Shown here piece by piece: positions 33,182 to 42,763 of a DNA stretch of 64,000 nt (positions within the stretch are counted from its first letter, which is position 1; each line of letters starts with the position of its first letter). Position numbers and translations under genes: made by a program. The notes under the pieces were generated by a model, which saw nothing but the letters and a program-made list of their open reading frames with translations, was not told where the DNA came from and ran no database searches. Source of the stretch: Marinimicrobium alkaliphilum (GTDB lineage Bacteria; Pseudomonadota; Gammaproteobacteria; Pseudomonadales; Cellvibrionaceae); NCBI RefSeq assembly GCF_003259155.1, contig NZ_QGMQ01000004.1:186001-250000 (forward strand), given 5' to 3'.

Positions 33182-34009
33182 CTACTGCGATTCCCTCAAA
33201 AAGTCGTACAGCGCTTCCGGCCACAGCTCCAGCCAGCCGCGCCCATGGGTGTTGTCGTCGATCACCTGCAGAGGGTAGCCCAGTCGCTCGGTAAAGGCGC
33301 GAGCCACCAGGGGCGGGACTTCTTCGTCCTGGCCGCCGGCCCAATGGGCTTGGGGGATGTCGCTTTCGGTGATTTGTGCGGCCGGGTTGAGTGAGCCCCA
33401 GAGGGGGGTGTAACCGTGGTGGCGAGTCCATTCCCGGGTGTCCAGGTTGGCGGCGATGGTGACGATGCCCGCGACCCGCGCCCTTGGCAGCCGGTGGCCG
33501 ATGAGCATGGCCAGGGTACCGCCGCCGCTATGGCCGATAAGGACCACCTCGCGGTGCTTGTCCCAGTCGACAGCCTGGTTGAGGGCATCGGTCATGCTCG
33601 CCACAACGCGCTCGGAGTAGCGTCCCGAGGCCCAGTCGCCGGGGTGGCAGTGGCGGTCGTCCAGGCCGAAGCGGGGCTGGTTGAATTGGCAGGGGCGCCC
33701 CAAGTAGAGGGCGTCGGCGCGGGTGTCCCGGCGCATCAGGCGCAGGGACAAGCCGTTCTCCGGGGTCGGGTCGCGGGCGACGAAGTAGCGCCCCACCCAG
33801 GCAATGCCATCGCCTTCGATGTAGATGTGCAGCCGGTCGCTGCCCTCCCCGCCCACGCTGGCGCTCTGGCGGGCAATCAGGTGTTGATGCCAGGACGTGT
33901 CGATGCGCTCCGTATCCAACTGCTCAACCCACGGCGGCGCTTCGCTTGGCAGGCTCTGGCAGCCCACAAGCAACCCCACCACGACGCCTGTTACAAGCCA
34001 GCGCACCAC
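33182..34009 (-). CDS. Alpha/beta hydrolase-fold lipoprotein
   Basis: 275 aa starting at GTG 34009, two bases after the LysR stop, so likely coupled to it. Lipobox LLVGC (Cys17). Nucleophile motif GHSGGG (about residue 158), acid region near AGGQDEEVPP, and His in NTHGRGW (about 253). The family is annotated as alpha/beta hydrolase; substrates are unknown. The mature enzyme should sit on a membrane facing the periplasm. It shares a unit with the LysR regulator, suggesting control by the same signal as azoR and pirin. Confidence 0.85.
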   Translation of the reverse strand: MVRWLVTGVVVGLLVGCQSLPSEAPPWVEQLDTERIDTSWHQHLIARQSASVGGEGSDRLHIYIEGDGIAWVGRYFVARDPTPENGLSLRLMRRDTRADALYLGRPCQFNQPRFGLDDRHCHPGDWASGRYSERVVASMTDALNQAVDWDKHREVVLIGHSGGGTLAMLIGHRLPRARVAGIVTIAANLDTREWTRHHGYTPLWGSLNPAAQITESDIPQAHWAGGQDEEVPPLVARAFTERLGYPLQVIDDNTHGRGWLELWPEALYDFLRESQ

Positions 34010-34011
34010 GG

Positions 34012-34923
34012 TTATGCCCGCTCCCGGTGGGCGCTACAGAGGCCGGGCAGTTGCTCTTTGAGGAGTTGCGCCAGGTAACGGGTGGCCGGCCCGGCGATGT
34101 CCCGGTCGGTAAAGGTCAGGTAGGTGGCGGCCTGACGCTCCAGCCCTGCTTCTACCGGCAGCAATCGCAGCCGCCCGGCGCGGATGTCGTCAATCACGTA
34201 GGCTTCGGGCAACCAGGCGTAACCCAGGCCTTTGCGCACGGCCTCCAGGGAGGTTTTGGCATGGCTTACGGTCCAGCGCTGTTCGGCTTCCTGCCAGCCC
34301 TCGCTGTGGCGCCGGTGGGTGCCGGAATCCCGAATGACCATCTGCCGGTAGTGGCGCAGGTCTTCGTAGGTGACTTTGCGCTCGAAGCGTTGCAGGGGGT
34401 GATCCGGGCTGGTGACGCCGAGCATGCTCACGGACATCAGAAAGTCGCCAAAGAAGCCGGGCGGTACGCGGCTGCCGATGGCGAGATCGACTTTGCGCTG
34501 TACCAGGGCTTCTTCGGTGCCGCTGAGGACGGATTCGTAGAGTTCGATACGGGTGTTGGGATAGGTGTCGGCAAAGGTGCCCAGGCATTGGAGGATGGCG
34601 TCGGAAGGCACCAGCAGGTCGACCGCCATGCGCACCAGGGGTTCGACCCGGGCGGAGAGCTGGCTCGCGGCCAGTTCCAGGCGCTCGGCTTCGTCCAGCA
34701 GGTGGCGCGCGCGCCGGTAGAGCAGATCCCCGGCCGGTGTGGCCACGGCACGGCGGCCCTGGAGCTCGAACACCGCGACCCCGAGGGCCGCTTCGATCTG
34801 CTGGATGGCGTAGGAGACGGCGGATTGGCTTTTACCCAGGGATTCTGCCGCCTTGGCGTAGCCGCCGGCGTCGATAACGGCGAGGAGTGCGCGCCATTGT
34901 TCTAGGGTGACTTTGGCTTCCAT
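34012..34923 (-). CDS. LysR-type transcriptional regulator
   Basis: 303 aa. N-terminal winged helix (LEQWRALLAVIDAGGYAKAAESLGKSQ in pieces up to about residue 30, then VSYAIQQIEAALG), linker helix, and effector domain from about residue 92 (VRMAVDLLVPSDA, LVQRKVDLAIGSR). Divergent from azoR-pirin across 433 bp, the classical LysR layout, so it probably controls these genes and itself. Coinducer unknown; for azoR the usual signals are quinones or electrophiles. Confidence 0.93.
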   Translation of the reverse strand: MEAKVTLEQWRALLAVIDAGGYAKAAESLGKSQSAVSYAIQQIEAALGVAVFELQGRRAVATPAGDLLYRRARHLLDEAERLELAASQLSARVEPLVRMAVDLLVPSDAILQCLGTFADTYPNTRIELYESVLSGTEEALVQRKVDLAIGSRVPPGFFGDFLMSVSMLGVTSPDHPLQRFERKVTYEDLRHYRQMVIRDSGTHRRHSEGWQEAEQRWTVSHAKTSLEAVRKGLGYAWLPEAYVIDDIRAGRLRLLPVEAGLERQAATYLTFTDRDIAGPATRYLAQLLKEQLPGLCSAHRERA

Positions 34924-34971
34924 TTTTGATCCGTTTTTGGGTCGATTCTTTTAGGGTTCGGTGCCTCAGGT

Positions 34972-35084
34972 GTCGGATTACGCTTCGCTAATCCGACCTA
35001 CGCGTAACATCGTGCCAACACCAGGTAGAGGAAACATCGCGTCATTGTCTGCGTAGGTCGGATTAGGCGCAGCCGTAATCCGAG
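34972..35084. repeat. REP-like pair in the LysR/azoR intergenic region
   Basis: One copy at 34972-35005 and an inverted copy at 35053-35084. They lie in a 433-bp divergent region (34924-35356) that should also hold the azoR promoter; the AT-rich part near 35240-35275 is the best place for it, with direct ATCA repeats. Confidence 0.8.
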
Positions 35085-35356
35085 AATGTGGCACCCATAG
35101 TCGGCATGCCGATTTCCGGTATCCGACAATGTGGCACCCACATCGAACAATGCACCATCCCCCCACTTCACATCGCACCTGGGGTTGTGGCACCCACCGC
35201 GCTTTAATGGCACCGCCATTTGCCTACCCTGCACGGGCTTTAACCCAATATATCAAATTTTTCGATCAATCACCGTTATTGGGTGCTGTGTATCCTTGTG
35301 GGACGGGGGTGTTTAATGGATCCCATAGCCAACCGACACATTCAAGGAGTCACCCC

Positions 35357-35962
35357 ATGGCAACGTTACTGCAAATCAATTCCAGTCTTTCTGGCGACAA
35401 CGGTCAATCCACTGCGCTGGCGAACAAGTTCGCAAAAGAGTGGCTCGCGGGCAATCCCGGCGGCAAGGTGGTGGTTCGCGATCTGGCGGCCAGTCCGGTC
35501 CCGCACCTGGACGGTGAGCGTTTTTCCGCGTTTATCACGCCGGCAGACAAGCGCACGGCCGAGCAGAAAGCGGTGGTAGCCCACTCCGACAGCCTGATTC
35601 AGGAACTGCGCGACGCCGATGCAATCGTGATGGGTGTGCCCATGTACAACTTTGGTGTGCCCTCGACCCTGAAGGCCTACTTCGATCACGTGGCCCGCTC
35701 TGGCGAGACCTTCCGTTACACCGAGAACGGCCCCGAAGGTCTGCTGACCGACAAACCGGTGTATATTCTGGCAGCTCGCGGTGGTGTTTACGCCGGTACC
35801 GCGGCGGATTCCCAGACCGGTTACCTGAATGCTTTCCTGGGCTTTATCGGCTTGAAGAACACCCACTTCATCTACGCCGAAGGTCTGGCGATGGGTGATC
35901 AGGCCCATCAAGACGCGATTGAGCGCGCGCAAGCGCAAATTAACGAATTGGCAGCCGCGTAA
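35357..35962 (+). CDS. azoR: FMN-dependent NADH-azoreductase
   Basis: 201 aa from ATG 35357 (AAGGAG eight bases upstream); the longer frame begins in the REP region. Flavodoxin-like fold: QINSSLSGDNGQS phosphate loop, MGVPMYNFGVPSTLK (about residues 92-107) FMN site, and AARGGVYAG (about 139). Two-electron reduction of quinones and azo compounds with NADH, cytoplasmic homodimer. Followed by the pirin gene after 24 bp. Confidence 0.95.
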   Translation: MATLLQINSSLSGDNGQSTALANKFAKEWLAGNPGGKVVVRDLAASPVPHLDGERFSAFITPADKRTAEQKAVVAHSDSLIQELRDADAIVMGVPMYNFGVPSTLKAYFDHVARSGETFRYTENGPEGLLTDKPVYILAARGGVYAGTAADSQTGYLNAFLGFIGLKNTHFIYAEGLAMGDQAHQDAIERAQAQINELAAA

Positions 35963-35986
35963 GTCCCGCGGCGCCGGGAGGTCCTT

Positions 35987-36832
35987 ATGCAACGCGAACT
36001 GCAACACATCGTACCCGGAATGGCGACCAGCGACGGTGCTGGCGTCAAGATCAAGCGCAGCCTGGGCCAGGCGCCCTACGCCCGCCTGGATCCCTTCCTG
36101 ATGCTGGATGAGTTCAACTCGGAGAACGCCAACGATTATATCGCCGGCTTCCCGGCTCACCCGCACCGGGGTTTTGAAACCGTCACCTATATGCTCGATG
36201 GGCACATGTTGCACGAAGACCATATGGGCAACCGCGGCGACCTGAAAACCGGTGGCGTGCAGTGGATGACCGCCGGGCGCGGCATTATCCACTCCGAGAT
36301 GCCCCAGCAGTCCGAAGGCCGGATGCGCGGTTTCCAGTTGTGGCTCAACCTGCCGGCGGCGGAAAAGATGAAACCCGCCAACTACCGGGATATCGATCCA
36401 TCGGAAATTCCGGTGGCGACGCTGCCCGGTGGCGGCAAAGCGAAAGTCATCGCCGGCAGTGTCACCGTCGACGGCAACAGCATCACCGGACCGATCAGTG
36501 GCCTCAGTACCGATCCGCAGTATTGGGATGTGCACCTGAGCGCTGACGGTGTGTTCGAGCAACCGCTGCCCGACAGTCACAATGTGTTTGTTTATGTGTA
36601 TGAAGGCGACATCGCCATCGGCGAGCGCAAATTGACTCACGGCAACGCCGGTATGCTGGGCAAAGGCGACAGCATCCGCGTGACCGCCGGTAAAGACGGT
36701 GCCCGCCTGCTGGTATTGGCTGGCATACCGATTGGCGAGCCGATCGCCCAGTACGGGCCTTTTGTGATGAATACGCAAGAGGAGATCGAGCAGGCCATCA
36801 ACGATTATCGCGCAGGACGACTTGCAGGCTGA
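35987..36832 (+). CDS. Pirin family protein
   Basis: 281 aa with GGGAGG eight bases upstream. Two cupin domains; metal ligands of the first are visible in HPHRGFET (about residues 56-63) and HSEMP (about 102-106). Pirins of this kind include quercetinase-like dioxygenases that act on aromatic or quinone-like compounds. Co-transcribed with azoR, which supports a shared role in quinone or electrophile handling. Ends with a strong terminator. Confidence 0.93.
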   Translation: MQRELQHIVPGMATSDGAGVKIKRSLGQAPYARLDPFLMLDEFNSENANDYIAGFPAHPHRGFETVTYMLDGHMLHEDHMGNRGDLKTGGVQWMTAGRGIIHSEMPQQSEGRMRGFQLWLNLPAAEKMKPANYRDIDPSEIPVATLPGGGKAKVIAGSVTVDGNSITGPISGLSTDPQYWDVHLSADGVFEQPLPDSHNVFVYVYEGDIAIGERKLTHGNAGMLGKGDSIRVTAGKDGARLLVLAGIPIGEPIAQYGPFVMNTQEEIEQAINDYRAGRLAG

Positions 36833-36862
36833 CCGCTACGGCCCCCCTTTGGTCAGCCACCC

Positions 36863-36891
36863 GCGCGGCAGATTCTGCCGCGCTTTTTTTT
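36863..36891 (+). terminator. Rho-independent terminator after pirin
   Basis: Stem GCGCGGCA/TGCCGCGC, loop of five, then eight T. On the minus strand it lies downstream of the membrane-protein gene but has no T-run there. Confidence 0.88.
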
Positions 36892-36900
36892 GCCCGCGAA

Positions 36901-37299
36901 TCAGTAAGCGCGCGCGAAACGCAAGGTCAAGGCAGTCACCAGCGACCACACCCAGCAGTACACGATCACAAACAGCGGTGTTAACGTACCCCAGTTCAGG
37001 CCAAACAGGCCGCCATGGGTGTGATACGGGAAGTAGAAAAACAGAAATACACCGGCGGGAATCAACGCCAGAAAAAAGCTGCGCAAGAACAGCGAGCCGC
37101 GCAAGATGGGGATCATGAACACCAGGCCCCACAAACCGCCCCACACCAGCCCTGAATAGGACCAGATACCGGCCAGGGTCGGCGCCAGACGCACACCAAA
37201 GGCCTGCGGGATACCGTTCTGACCTGCAAACCAGGCCACCAAAAAAGCCACCAGAGCACCCAGGCTACCGGCGGCGTACACCATTAACAGCTTACGCAT
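36901..37299 (-). CDS. Small inner-membrane protein
   Basis: 132 aa from ATG 37299, the start after which the hydrophobic pattern begins (MRKLLMVYAAGSLGALVAF); AAGGA lies ten bases upstream. Four hydrophobic segments, rich in Gly/Phe/Trp. Divergent from the ABC exporter 113 bp away. Family not recognised by name; conserved membrane protein likely. Confidence 0.7.
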   Translation of the reverse strand: MRKLLMVYAAGSLGALVAFLVAWFAGQNGIPQAFGVRLAPTLAGIWSYSGLVWGGLWGLVFMIPILRGSLFLRSFFLALIPAGVFLFFYFPYHTHGGLFGLNWGTLTPLFVIVYCWVWSLVTALTLRFARAY

Positions 37300-37411
37300 A
37301 ACAGAAGGTTCCTTGTGAACAAAGTAAAACACCTTAACCGGGTTAAAGCATAGCCGAGTTTGCGCTGCCAGTGCTACCATAAGCGCCCTTGCGATGGAGT
37401 CCGCACCACCC

Positions 37412-39241
37412 ATGTTTGCTTTTTTTGAACGTTTGATTGATCCCTTCCCGCCGGAAGAACCGCGCCAGCCGCCCACAACGCTGGTGGCTTTCTGCCGTCA
37501 CTACACCAAGGGCGTCGGTCGTTTTTTGATCGTGATGTCGCTGCTCGCAGCCATGATCGCACTCATGGAAGTGGCGCTGTTCAGCTTTCTCGGGCAGATC
37601 GTCGACTGGCTCAATGACTATACGCCCGCCACACTCTGGGAAGAAAAAGGCACCGCCCTGCTGCTGATGGGTTTTATCGTCCTGATCGCGCTGCCGGTGA
37701 CCGTATTTTTTCATTCGACGTTGATCCATCAGACCCTGCTCGGCAATTACCCGATGGTGATCCGCTGGCAGGCGCACCGCTACCTGCTCGGCCAGAGCGT
37801 GGGCTTTTACCAGAATGAATTTGCCGGGCGGGTTGCAACCAAGGTGATGCAGACCGCACTCGCGGTGCGCGAGTCGGTGATGAAACTGCTCGATGTGTTG
37901 CTGTATGTGCTGGTGTATTTTACCGCGATGCTGGTGATGGTGGGTTCGCTCGACTGGCGCCTGATGATTCCGCTCGCACTCTGGCTCGCCGCCTACGCCG
38001 GGCTCTTGCGCTTTTTTCTGCCGCGTCTGGCGCGTGTCGCCACCCGTCAGGCCGATGCCCGGGCGGATATGACCGGCCGGCTGGTGGACACCTACACCAA
38101 TATCGCCACGGTCAAACTGTTTTCCCATTCCCGGCGCGAGTCAGATTACGCACAGGAGGGCATGGGCCGCTTCCTGCACACCGTCTACCCGCAAATGCGT
38201 CTCGCGACCCTGCTCAACAGCGGTGTCTGGGCTCTGAATGCGGTGCTGATTTTTTCCATCGGCGCACTCTCCATCTGGCTTTGGGGTCAGGAGGCCATCA
38301 GCACCGGCGCCATTGCGGCGGCGCTGGGTCTGGTATTGCGCCTGAACGGCATGTCCCAGTGGATCATGTGGGAAGTATCCACCCTGTTTGAAAATATCGG
38401 CACCGCCAAAGACGGTATCAACACCTTCTCGCGCCCCCGGGATGTGGTGGATAAACCCGAGGCCAAGGCGCTCACCGTGACCCAGGGGCATATCCAGTTT
38501 GATCAGATGCGCTTTCACTACGGCAAAGGCAGTGGCGTAATCGACAAGCTCACCCTGGATATCAAACCCGGGGAGAAGATCGGTATTGTCGGGCGTTCCG
38601 GTGCCGGCAAGTCAACGCTGGTGAATCTGTTGCTGCGCTTTTACGATGTGGAAAGCGGACGCATTGTGATTGATGGCCAGGACATTGCCGAGGTCACACA
38701 GGACAGTTTGCGCGCCCATATCGGCATGATCACCCAGGATACCGCCCTGCTCCACCGCTCGGTGCGCGAGAACCTGCTGTACGGGCGCCCGGATGCCTCT
38801 GAAGAAGACATGATGCAGGCCGCGCAAGAAGCCGAGGCCCATGAGTTTATTCTCGGTCTGGACGACGGCCAGGGCCGCACGGGTTACGACGCCCATGTGG
38901 GCGAGCGCGGTGTGAAGCTCTCCGGCGGTCAACGTCAGCGGGTCGCCATCGCCCGGGTGTTATTGAAAGACGCCCCGATCCTGATCATGGATGAAGCCAC
39001 CTCGGCGCTGGATTCAGAAGTTGAAGCGGTGATTCAAAGCAATTTGAACCGCCTGATGGAAGGCAAAACCGTGATTGCCATCGCCCACCGCTTGTCTACG
39101 ATCGCGGCGCTGGATCGGTTGATTGTATTGGACAAAGGCGAGATTGTGGAGCAAGGCACCCACAGCGAATTGATTGCCCAGGAAGGGATCTATGCGCAGC
39201 TGTGGGCACATCAGTCCGGTGGGTTTTTGGGGGAGGATTAG
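37412..39241 (+). CDS. ABC-type exporter, fused membrane and ATPase domains
   Basis: 609 aa from ATG 37412 (MFAFFERLIDPFPPEEP); ATG 37394 adds six codons. Six membrane helices in residues about 40-320, then the nucleotide-binding domain: Walker A GRSGAGKST (about 390), Q loop MITQDTALL, signature LSGGQRQR (about 500), Walker B LIMDEATSALD, and H loop AIAHRLS. Works as a homodimer exporting lipids, drugs or peptides; substrate unknown. Ends just before a long REP array. Confidence 0.92.
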   Translation: MFAFFERLIDPFPPEEPRQPPTTLVAFCRHYTKGVGRFLIVMSLLAAMIALMEVALFSFLGQIVDWLNDYTPATLWEEKGTALLLMGFIVLIALPVTVFFHSTLIHQTLLGNYPMVIRWQAHRYLLGQSVGFYQNEFAGRVATKVMQTALAVRESVMKLLDVLLYVLVYFTAMLVMVGSLDWRLMIPLALWLAAYAGLLRFFLPRLARVATRQADARADMTGRLVDTYTNIATVKLFSHSRRESDYAQEGMGRFLHTVYPQMRLATLLNSGVWALNAVLIFSIGALSIWLWGQEAISTGAIAAALGLVLRLNGMSQWIMWEVSTLFENIGTAKDGINTFSRPRDVVDKPEAKALTVTQGHIQFDQMRFHYGKGSGVIDKLTLDIKPGEKIGIVGRSGAGKSTLVNLLLRFYDVESGRIVIDGQDIAEVTQDSLRAHIGMITQDTALLHRSVRENLLYGRPDASEEDMMQAAQEAEAHEFILGLDDGQGRTGYDAHVGERGVKLSGGQRQRVAIARVLLKDAPILIMDEATSALDSEVEAVIQSNLNRLMEGKTVIAIAHRLSTIAALDRLIVLDKGEIVEQGTHSELIAQEGIYAQLWAHQSGGFLGED

Positions 39242-39289
39242 TGGCAGCCGTTTACGGTGCCGTCGCATTTATGGATCCGCTGCCTCAGT

Positions 39290-39693
39290 GTCGGATTACG
39301 CCCTGCGGGCTAATCCGACCTACTCGGGACATCGTGCCACTGATCACACACTGGAACTGCGTGCATTATTGTCGGATTACGGCTGCGCCTAATCCGACCT
39401 ACTCGGGACATCGTGTCACTGATCACATACCGGAACTGCGTGCATTATTGTCGGATTACGGCTGCGCCTAATCCGACCTACTTGGGGCATCGTGCCACTG
39501 ATCATATACCGGAACTGCGCGCATTATTGTCGGATTACGGCTGCGCCTAATCCGACCTACTCGGGGCATCGTGCCACTGATCACATACCGGAACTGCGTG
39601 CATTATTGTCGGATTACGGCTGCGCCTAATCCGACCTACTCGGGACGGCGTGCCATTGTTTGCGTAGGTCGGATTAGCGAAGCGTAATCCGAC
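39290..39693. repeat. REP-like tandem array, 79-bp unit
   Basis: Five direct palindromes begin at 39290, 39371, 39450, 39529 and 39608; the last four are exactly 79 bp apart, and the spacer with GGAACTGC(G)TGCATTATT is copied too. An inverted copy closes the array (39664-39693). Explains the 484-bp gene-free stretch 39242-39725. Confidence 0.93.
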
Positions 39694-39725
39694 ACCTGAG
39701 GCACCCAACCCAAACATTGTGTCCA

Positions 39726-39983
39726 TCACTTGTTGTTCTTATTAAAATACACGTCATACATCAACAACAACAGCCCGACGATAAACGCAAAATGCGCAAT
39801 AAGCGCCCCCACCACAAAAATCCACGCCAGCCCCACGGGGTTGGCGTCGGCCGGGGCCACCAACATATACAGCATGTAAGGCGCCGCACTCGCGAGCAGC
39901 ACCACCAGGCCCAGGGCGATGATTTTAAGCCCACGGGTAGCGTCGCTGTTCAGGATACGTTTGATCGGGTTCAGGCTTTTCAT
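39726..39983 (-). CDS. Small two-helix membrane protein
   Basis: 85 aa from ATG 39983, which follows the rlmKL stop by one base (TGATATG), so coupled. Two hydrophobic segments (about residues 22-42 and 52-75), short basic end. Looks like a conserved protein of unknown function in this group; not named. Confidence 0.72.
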   Translation of the reverse strand: MKSLNPIKRILNSDATRGLKIIALGLVVLLASAAPYMLYMLVAPADANPVGLAWIFVVGALIAHFAFIVGLLLLMYDVYFNKNNK

Positions 39984-39984
39984 A

Positions 39985-42210
39985 TCAATGCTCAATCAGC
40001 CAGCACTGGTGAATTTTGCGGTTGCGCTGGAAATCCGGGTCCAGCGTTTGCGCGCTGATGTCTTTGATGTTGAAGTCCGCCAGCGCCTCGGTGTCGAGGG
40101 TGAAGCTGCGCAGGTTGTTGGAGAAAAACAGGGTTCCCCCCGCCGCCAGGCTCTGCATGGCCCGCTTGATCAGTGCGACGTGATCGCGCTGAATATCCAG
40201 TACATCTTCCATTCGCTTGGAGTTGGAAAAGCTCGGCGGGTCCAACAGTATCAGATCAAATAACTGGTCGTTTTGTTCCAGCCACTGGACGCAATCGGCC
40301 TGCTCCAGGCGGTTGCGCGCTTCGCTCAGGCCATTGAGTGCCAGATTCTTACGCGCCCAATCCAGATAGGTGCGCGACATATCCACGCTCAGGGTAAAGC
40401 GCGCGCCGGCCTGTGCCGCGTGCACACTGGCCGTGGCCGTGTAGCAGAACAGGTTCAGAAAACGCTTGCCGTTGGCGCGCTCGGCAATCATCTGGCGCAC
40501 CGGGCGATGATCCAGAAACAGACCGCAATCCAGGTACTGCCACAGATTGATATGCAGGCGCGCCTGCCCTTCGCGCACGCTGATCACGTCACCATTGGGA
40601 CGCTGGGCGAGCTTCTCGTACTGCTGGGTCCCCTTGTTGCGCCGACGCTGCTTGTAGCTGATGCGGTTGGAGGGAATGTCCAGCACCATGGGCAAGGCCC
40701 GCTGAATGTCTTTAAAACGCGCGGCCGCGCTCGCCTCGTTGACCGATTTGGGCGGCGCATACTCCTGCACATGGGCGTAGAGCTGCTCCTGTTTACTCCC
40801 TTCCGGGATACCGGTAAACAGATCCACCGCCACCGCGTACTCGGGCATATCGGCGTCATAGATACGATAGCAGGTGATACCCTCTTTTTTGACCCACTTG
40901 CTCAGGCCTTTGAGATTCTTGCGCAGGCGGTTGGCGAACATCTTCGCGCCTTCACTGAGATCCGCTTCGGGATCCCCCGGTTTGACTGCGACTGCAGGTC
41001 GCTCGGCATAGGCGGCTTCGCGCTCGGCCCGTTCGGCCTGGGCGTGAACGCTGAACATCAGCAGCTCACTGGGGATAAGGCCGTTAAAGAATTTGTATTT
41101 TTTATCGGCGCGCATGCCCATCTGTTGGCCCAGGGCCGGGTTGCCGGTAAAGATCGCCGCCTGCCAGCCGCCAAAATCGGCTTTCAGGCGATCGCCCAGG
41201 TGGGCGTAAAGCAGCTTCAGGGATTCAACCTCGCCCAGGCGCTCGCCGTAGGGCGGGTTGCAGATCACCAGGCCATGCTCGAGGGTTTTGTGGGTCGGGC
41301 GTTTCAGTTCCGCCAGCTCCTTGCGGCTGACCCGCAGCCAGCCGTCCAGGCCAGCGCGGGTGATATTCTCCTCGGCCGCGCGAATCACACGCACGTCGGC
41401 ATCATAGCCGCGAATCTCGGGTAATGCCTTCGCCAGACCGATGCGGCGGCGCTCGTGGGCTTCGTCCCGCAGCTCCAGCCACAGGTCGTTGCGGTGGTTG
41501 AGCCAGCGCTCGAAGCCAAAGCTGGCCCGCTCCAGACCCGGGGCGATATCCGCGGCGATCATCGCCCCCTCAATCAGAAAGGTGCCCGAGCCACACATAG
41601 GGTCGATCAGAGCGGCGTTTTCGGCCGCCAGAGCCGGCCAGCCCGCCCGTATCAGCACCGCCGCGGCCAGGTTCTCCTTGAGCGGTGCATTCCCGGCCTT
41701 GGTGCGGTAACCGCGCCGATGCAGGCTTTCGCCGGACAGATCCAGGCTCAACACCGCCTTGCCCTTACTCAGGCGCACGTTGACGCGCAGGTCCGGGTCG
41801 CGCTTGGCGATATCCGGGCGGGTGCCGCTGAACTCGCGCAAGCAGTCCACGACGGCGTCCTTGACCTTGAGGGCACCGAACTGGCTGTTGCGAATCTGGC
41901 GGTTGGTGCCGATAAAATCCACCAGCAAGGTACCACCGGGATTCAGGTGTTCCTGCCAGGGCAAGGCGCGCACGGCGTCGTAGAGCTGATCGGCGCTGTC
42001 GCAGTCAAAACGGGTCAGCGGCAGCAGGATTTTGTTGGCCAGACGCGACCAGAGACAGGCCCGATAAGCAATTTCGAGAGGACCGTCGAAATAGACGCCA
42101 GCTACGGTTTCTCTGTAACTTTCAGCGCCAAGTCCTTGTAATTCCTCAACTAATAGCCCTTCCAGCCCTTTCGGGCAGGTGGCGAAAAACCGGTGTGTGG
42201 ATAATGTCAT
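39985..42210 (-). CDS. rlmL: 23S rRNA methyltransferase RlmKL (m2G2445 and m7G2069)
   Basis: 741 aa from ATG 42210. N-terminal THUMP domain (about residues 45-155), first methyltransferase with GSGTFLIEGA and NPPYGERLG (about 190-320), second methyltransferase with FCYTATASVHAAQAGA and DPPSFSNS (about 545-650). Modifies G2445 and G2069 of 23S rRNA. Full-length fusion as in E. coli and Pseudomonas. Ribosome site is poor. Confidence 0.95.
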   Translation of the reverse strand: MTLSTHRFFATCPKGLEGLLVEELQGLGAESYRETVAGVYFDGPLEIAYRACLWSRLANKILLPLTRFDCDSADQLYDAVRALPWQEHLNPGGTLLVDFIGTNRQIRNSQFGALKVKDAVVDCLREFSGTRPDIAKRDPDLRVNVRLSKGKAVLSLDLSGESLHRRGYRTKAGNAPLKENLAAAVLIRAGWPALAAENAALIDPMCGSGTFLIEGAMIAADIAPGLERASFGFERWLNHRNDLWLELRDEAHERRRIGLAKALPEIRGYDADVRVIRAAEENITRAGLDGWLRVSRKELAELKRPTHKTLEHGLVICNPPYGERLGEVESLKLLYAHLGDRLKADFGGWQAAIFTGNPALGQQMGMRADKKYKFFNGLIPSELLMFSVHAQAERAEREAAYAERPAVAVKPGDPEADLSEGAKMFANRLRKNLKGLSKWVKKEGITCYRIYDADMPEYAVAVDLFTGIPEGSKQEQLYAHVQEYAPPKSVNEASAAARFKDIQRALPMVLDIPSNRISYKQRRRNKGTQQYEKLAQRPNGDVISVREGQARLHINLWQYLDCGLFLDHRPVRQMIAERANGKRFLNLFCYTATASVHAAQAGARFTLSVDMSRTYLDWARKNLALNGLSEARNRLEQADCVQWLEQNDQLFDLILLDPPSFSNSKRMEDVLDIQRDHVALIKRAMQSLAAGGTLFFSNNLRSFTLDTEALADFNIKDISAQTLDPDFQRNRKIHQCWLIEH

Positions 42211-42467
42211 AAACAATAAAACCTGCTGAGAGCCTGACAAGCACATGCGGGCGACTTGTCAATTCTGTTACTAGAGCAATCGGTGCTATAAAGCCGCGAT
42301 ACTATAAATATAAATTCGTTCACAAGCCTCTCGGCTTTTGGTGTACTGAGGCTTCACTTCCCACCCCGCCACCCTTTCAAGGCGGACCGCAGTGCCCCGC
42401 AGCTGGCTGATGCTGCTGACCTACACTAACTACTGTCGCAAGTTGTTACAACGAGGTGCACCAATCT

Positions 42468-42692
42468 ATGAAACGCCAAAAACGTGACCAGACCGAACGC
42501 GCATATATGAAAGGCTATAAGGCAGGTATTGACGGACGTTCTCGCAGCCTCTGCCCCCACGAAACCGGACAAACCCGCCAACAATGGCTTAACGGTTGGC
42601 GCGAAGCGCGCATCGATCACTGGGACGGCTACAATCGCACGGCGCAATTTCAAAAACTGAGCAATATCCACTACAGCGCTGCTAGCGGCTAG
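42468..42692 (+). CDS. rmf: Ribosome modulation factor
   Basis: 74 aa from ATG 42468 (MKRQKRDQTERAYMKGYKAG). The RAYxKGYxAG and WLNGWREAR patterns are diagnostic. Forms inactive 100S ribosome dimers in stationary phase. The four-codon longer frame is not needed. Followed by a strong terminator, convergent with pyrD. Confidence 0.96.
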   Translation: MKRQKRDQTERAYMKGYKAGIDGRSRSLCPHETGQTRQQWLNGWREARIDHWDGYNRTAQFQKLSNIHYSAASG

Positions 42693-42735
42693 CGTACAGA
42701 TTCAATCGCTTCTCCTACCCTGATAAAGGGTCTAC

Positions 42736-42763
42736 AGCCCGCCACCCGCGGGCTTTCTTTTAT
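42736..42763 (+). terminator. Rho-independent terminator after rmf
   Basis: AGCCCGC, loop of five, GCGGGCT followed by TTCTTTTATT; overlaps the pyrD stop region. Confidence 0.85.

Noticed and set aside
35366-36778. 470-codon open frame on the minus strand
   Set aside because: Lies opposite azoR and pirin, both with full motifs and ribosome sites; Gln/His-rich pseudo-protein is typical of a shadow frame.
39290-39693. Regular repeats thought to be a CRISPR array
   Set aside because: The 'spacers' are nearly identical between units, the repeat is a palindrome found singly elsewhere, and no cas genes exist. It is a REP array.
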